DNA from: Pseudomonas putida
GTDB taxonomy: Bacteria; Pseudomonadota; Gammaproteobacteria; Pseudomonadales; Pseudomonadaceae
Direction: 5' to 3'
Length of the DNA stretch: 64,000 nucleotides
NCBI RefSeq assembly: GCF_030159595.1
Contig: NZ_BSKJ01000001.1
Coordinates: 682,001-746,000 of the forward strand
The notes below the pieces were generated by a model, which saw only the letters and a program-made list of their open reading frames with translations, did not search any database and had not been told where the DNA came from. Each line of letters opens with the position of its first letter. Positions within the stretch are counted from its first letter, which is position 1. This document shows positions 62,109 to 64,000 of this stretch, in pieces. The translations under genes and the position numbers were made by a program.

Positions 62109-62918
62109 ATGCAAAACCGCATCATGATTACTGGCGCCGGGTCCGGCCTCGGTCGCGAGATCGCCCTGCGCTGGGCGCGTGAGGGCTGGCGCCTGGCGCT
62201 GGCCGATGTCAACGAAACCGGCCTGCGCGAAACCTTGGCGCTGGCCCGTGCAGCGGGCGGCGATGGCTTCGTTCAGCGTTGTGACGTGCGGGACTATAGC
62301 CAGCTGACTGCCCTGGCCCAGGCCTGCACCGAGCAGTTCGGTGGTATCGACGTGATCGTCAACAACGCCGGTGTCGCCTCGGGCGGGTTCTTCGCCGAAT
62401 TGTCGCTGGAAGACTGGGACTGGCAGATCGCGGTCAACCTGATGGGCGTGGTCAAGGGCTGCAAGGCCTTTCTGCCACTGCTGGAGCGCAGCAAGGGACG
62501 CATCATCAACGTCGCCTCCATGGCCGCGTTGATGCAGGGCCCAGGCATGAGCAACTACAACGTGGCCAAGGCCGGCGTGCTGGCCCTGTCGGAAAGCCTG
62601 CTGGTGGAACTGCGCCAGCTGGAGGTGGCGGTGCATGTGGTGTGCCCCTCGTTCTTCCAGACCAACCTGCTGGACTCGTTCCGTGGCCCGAACCCGGCGA
62701 TGAAGGCGCAGGTTGGCAAGTTGCTGGAAAGCTCGCCGATCAGCGCGGCGGACATTGCCGAATACCTCTACCAGCAAGTCGCTGCTGGCGAGTTCCTCAT
62801 CCTGCCTCACGAGGCAGGGCGACAGGCCTGGCAATTGAAGCGCCAGGCCCCGGAGCGGCTGTATGACGAGATGGCCGAAATGGCCGTAAAAATGCGGGTA
62901 AAAGCCCTGCCGCGATGA
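62109..62918 (+). CDS. Short-chain dehydrogenase/reductase
   Basis: A 269-residue SDR. The cofactor motif TGAGSGLG, NNAGVASGG, the catalytic Ser in NVASMAALMQ and the YNVAK Tyr-Lys pair are intact. Its long C-terminal part (PHEAGRQAWQLKRQAPERLY) is typical of SDRs that act on lipophilic or fatty substrates, but none is certain. The ATG at 62109 is chosen because the cofactor fold starts at once. Confidence 0.87.
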   Translation: MQNRIMITGAGSGLGREIALRWAREGWRLALADVNETGLRETLALARAAGGDGFVQRCDVRDYSQLTALAQACTEQFGGIDVIVNNAGVASGGFFAELSLEDWDWQIAVNLMGVVKGCKAFLPLLERSKGRIINVASMAALMQGPGMSNYNVAKAGVLALSESLLVELRQLEVAVHVVCPSFFQTNLLDSFRGPNPAMKAQVGKLLESSPISAADIAEYLYQQVAAGEFLILPHEAGRQAWQLKRQAPERLYDEMAEMAVKMRVKALPR

Positions 62919-63038
62919 ATCTTCTGTAGGAGAAGTTACTCAGAAATGTAGGGCTCTTCTGAATCGCAGTGGAGCTATTGAGTAGCCGAATACTTACGCG
63001 TCAGGCTCCGTTTTTCCCTTTCGCTGGAGGAACGGAAC

Positions 63039-63218
63039 ATGCTGGTAATCGGGCGCGAAGTAGGCGAGATCATCGTGATCGGTGATGACATCCGGATAAT
63101 GGTGGTAGAGACCCGGGACGGGGTCGTGCGCTTTGGCGTCGATGCCCCGCGTGAGGTGCCGGTGCATCGGGCCGAGGTGTACAAGCGCATCAAAGCGGCG
63201 AAGCAGGGCAAGGCCTGA
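63039..63218 (+). CDS. rsmI: CsrA/RsmA-family RNA-binding protein
   Basis: A 59-residue translational regulator, found by reading the sequence because it is shorter than usual ORF cut-offs. Translation gives MLVIGREVGEIIVIGDDIRI followed by MVVETRDGVVRFGVDAPREV and PVHRAEVYKRIKAAKQGKA. The CsrA fold is clear: GDDIRI, the VRFGVDAP strand and the RNA-binding Arg in VPVHRAEVY. The N-terminal LTRR of RsmA is replaced by VIGRE. Its position near actP and yheU suggests the third P. putida paralogue, RsmI. AGGAAC precedes the ATG. Confidence 0.9.
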   Translation: MLVIGREVGEIIVIGDDIRIMVVETRDGVVRFGVDAPREVPVHRAEVYKRIKAAKQGKA

Positions 63219-63222
63219 CCCG

Positions 63223-63450
63223 CTACTCCAGTAGCTCACGCGGCACGTCATGCTTGGCCAGCAACTGGCACTGCTGGCTCTCAAGGTCGAACAGGATGAA
63301 CGCCTGCCCCTTGGCCAATGCCTGGCGTACCCGCAGCACGCGGGTTTCCAGTGGGGTGTCGTCGCCATTGTCGGTGCCGTCGCGGGTGACGAAGTCTTCG
63401 ATCAGGCGGGTCAGGGTTTCGGCTTGCAGTTGGTCGTAGGGGATCAGCAT
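63223..63450 (-). CDS. YheU family protein (UPF0270)
   Basis: A 75-residue protein of unknown function. The family's N terminus MLIPYDQLQAETLTRLIEDF and the central TRDGTDNGDDTPLETRV are conserved. The start is taken at that Met because upstream residues are not conserved and no ribosome site favours them. It is convergent with rsmI, four bases apart. Confidence 0.88.
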   Translation of the reverse strand: MLIPYDQLQAETLTRLIEDFVTRDGTDNGDDTPLETRVLRVRQALAKGQAFILFDLESQQCQLLAKHDVPRELLE

Positions 63451-63505
63451 GGTGGGTGTTGTCTGAGGTAAGTGTGGGCATGCTACGCGAAACATCCGAG
63501 ATTGG

Positions 63506-63522
63506 GGGCTGCAAAGCAGCCC
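63506..63522. terminator. Hairpin after the M42 peptidase gene
   Basis: GGGCTGC-AAA-GCAGCCC lies just after the minus-strand M42 peptidase stop. It is a REP-type-2 flanking stem without a T run, so its role as a terminator is uncertain. Confidence 0.45.
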
Positions 63523-63531
63523 TCGGGGCCC

Positions 63532-64000
63532 TCAGCCTTTATTGCCAACCAGGCTGTCCACCGCCGGCACGCGTGTATCGCTCTCCATCTGCGCATCATG
63601 TTCCAGCTGGTGGCTGAAGCGTTCGAGTGAGGCATTGGCCGGTTGCGAGTCGCTGGCGAACACCGGTGGGCTCAGCAGGTACGCCGACAGCAACCGGCTC
63701 AACGCCGCCAGGCTGTCGATGTGTGTGCGCTCGTAGCCGTGGGTGGCATCGCAACCGAATGCCACTAACGCTGTACGAATATCGTGCCCTGCGGTCACCG
63801 CCGAGTGGGCATCGCTGAAGTAATAACGGAACAGGTCGCGCCGTACCGGCAGGTCGTGATCGCCGGCCAGTTTCAGCAAATGCCGGGACAGGTGGTAGTC
63901 GTAAGGCCCCGACGAATCCTGCATGGCCACGCTAACCGCATGCTCGCTGGAGGCTTGCCCAGGGGCTACCGGGGCGATGTCGATACCGACGAATTCACTC
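63532..64000 (-). CDS. M42-type peptidase of the NAGGN osmoprotectant system, 3' part
   Basis: The frame is open to the window edge, giving 155 residues of the C-terminal half. It matches the osmoprotectant N-acetylglutaminylglutamine amide (NAGGN) M42 peptidase. EFVGIDIAPVAPGQ, YDYHLSRHLLKLAGDHDL, RYYFSDAHSAVTAGHDIRTA and CDATHGYERTHIDSL are visible, the last carrying a metal-ligand His. The synthetase and acetyltransferase genes of the NAGGN operon should lie beyond 64000. Confidence 0.85.
   Translation of the reverse strand, partial: SEFVGIDIAPVAPGQASSEHAVSVAMQDSSGPYDYHLSRHLLKLAGDHDLPVRRDLFRYYFSDAHSAVTAGHDIRTALVAFGCDATHGYERTHIDSLAALSRLLSAYLLSPPVFASDSQPANASLERFSHQLEHDAQMESDTRVPAVDSLVGNKG

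Noticed and set aside
61889..62212. N-terminal extension of the DUF3309 frame
   Set aside because: Family length is about 50 residues and a ribosome site precedes the inner ATG at 61888.

Overview
The window looks like a chromosomal segment of a bacterium of the Pseudomonas putida group. The evidence is the high GC, the many paired copies of the P. putida-type REP element (core GCGGGTAAACCCGC followed by GCTCCCACAGG), and a backbone order that, from memory, matches KT2440 around PP_1690-PP_1747 (hybrid kinase, nasA/nirBD, prc, minCDE, actP, rsmI). No replication origin, integrase, transposase, CRISPR array or rRNA was seen. Most genes read as stable core or near-core functions. The main accessory-looking block is a fimbrial cluster at 55.2-61.8 kb.

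Layout. 0-7 kb: a small conserved protein, about 950 bases with no convincing gene, a Sel1-like protein, rmuC, and a 1157-residue symporter-histidine kinase-receiver hybrid (CrbS/MxtR type). 7-11.3 kb: an MFS exporter divergent from a GntR-MFS-amidohydrolase cluster. 11.4-16.5 kb: an MFS/acyltransferase fusion, the guanidinium exporter sugE behind a guanidine-II riboswitch, rdgC, a tandemly duplicated tRNA-Val/tRNA-Asp cassette, and map. 16.7-24.1 kb: assimilatory nitrate and nitrite reduction (nasA with a fused CysJ-like reductase, nirB, nirD), with terminator-bearing leaders before nasA and nirB. 24.1-31.9 kb: a LysR regulator, an FKBP lipoprotein, a DUF1232 protein preceded by paired DnaA boxes, a small HTH pair with two perfect palindromes, a truncated-looking EAL protein, prc and a quinone oxidoreductase. 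32-38.3 kb: a minus-strand ABC importer operon that also encodes a phosphodiesterase-like and a phosphatase-like enzyme, divergent from a GntR regulator. 38.4-45.1 kb: an MscS channel, a small membrane protein, apeB, a RluA-type synthase and minCDE. 45.2-51.8 kb: envelope lipid genes (lpxL, patatin, mlaA plus a hydrolase) and a GH17 glucan enzyme. 52-55 kb: an orphan betaine-type binding protein and the DUF485-actP acetate uptake pair. 55.2-61.8 kb: an alternate (CS1/CFA-type) chaperone-usher pilus with a NarL-type response regulator and a stand-alone receiver-Hpt protein. 61.7-64 kb: DUF3309, an SDR, the CsrA-family rsmI, a YheU-family protein and the 3' end of an M42 peptidase gene.

How the parts work together. 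Nitrate is reduced to ammonium by NasA and NirBD, probably under a shared antitermination control. CrbS/MxtR-type kinases are reported to control acetate use, and actP lies about 47 kb away. The 32-38 kb operon could form a complete route in which a phosphodiester is imported, cleaved and dephosphorylated, but its substrate is unknown. The pilus locus carries two phosphorelay parts and no kinase. Many intergenic gaps are filled by inverted REP pairs.
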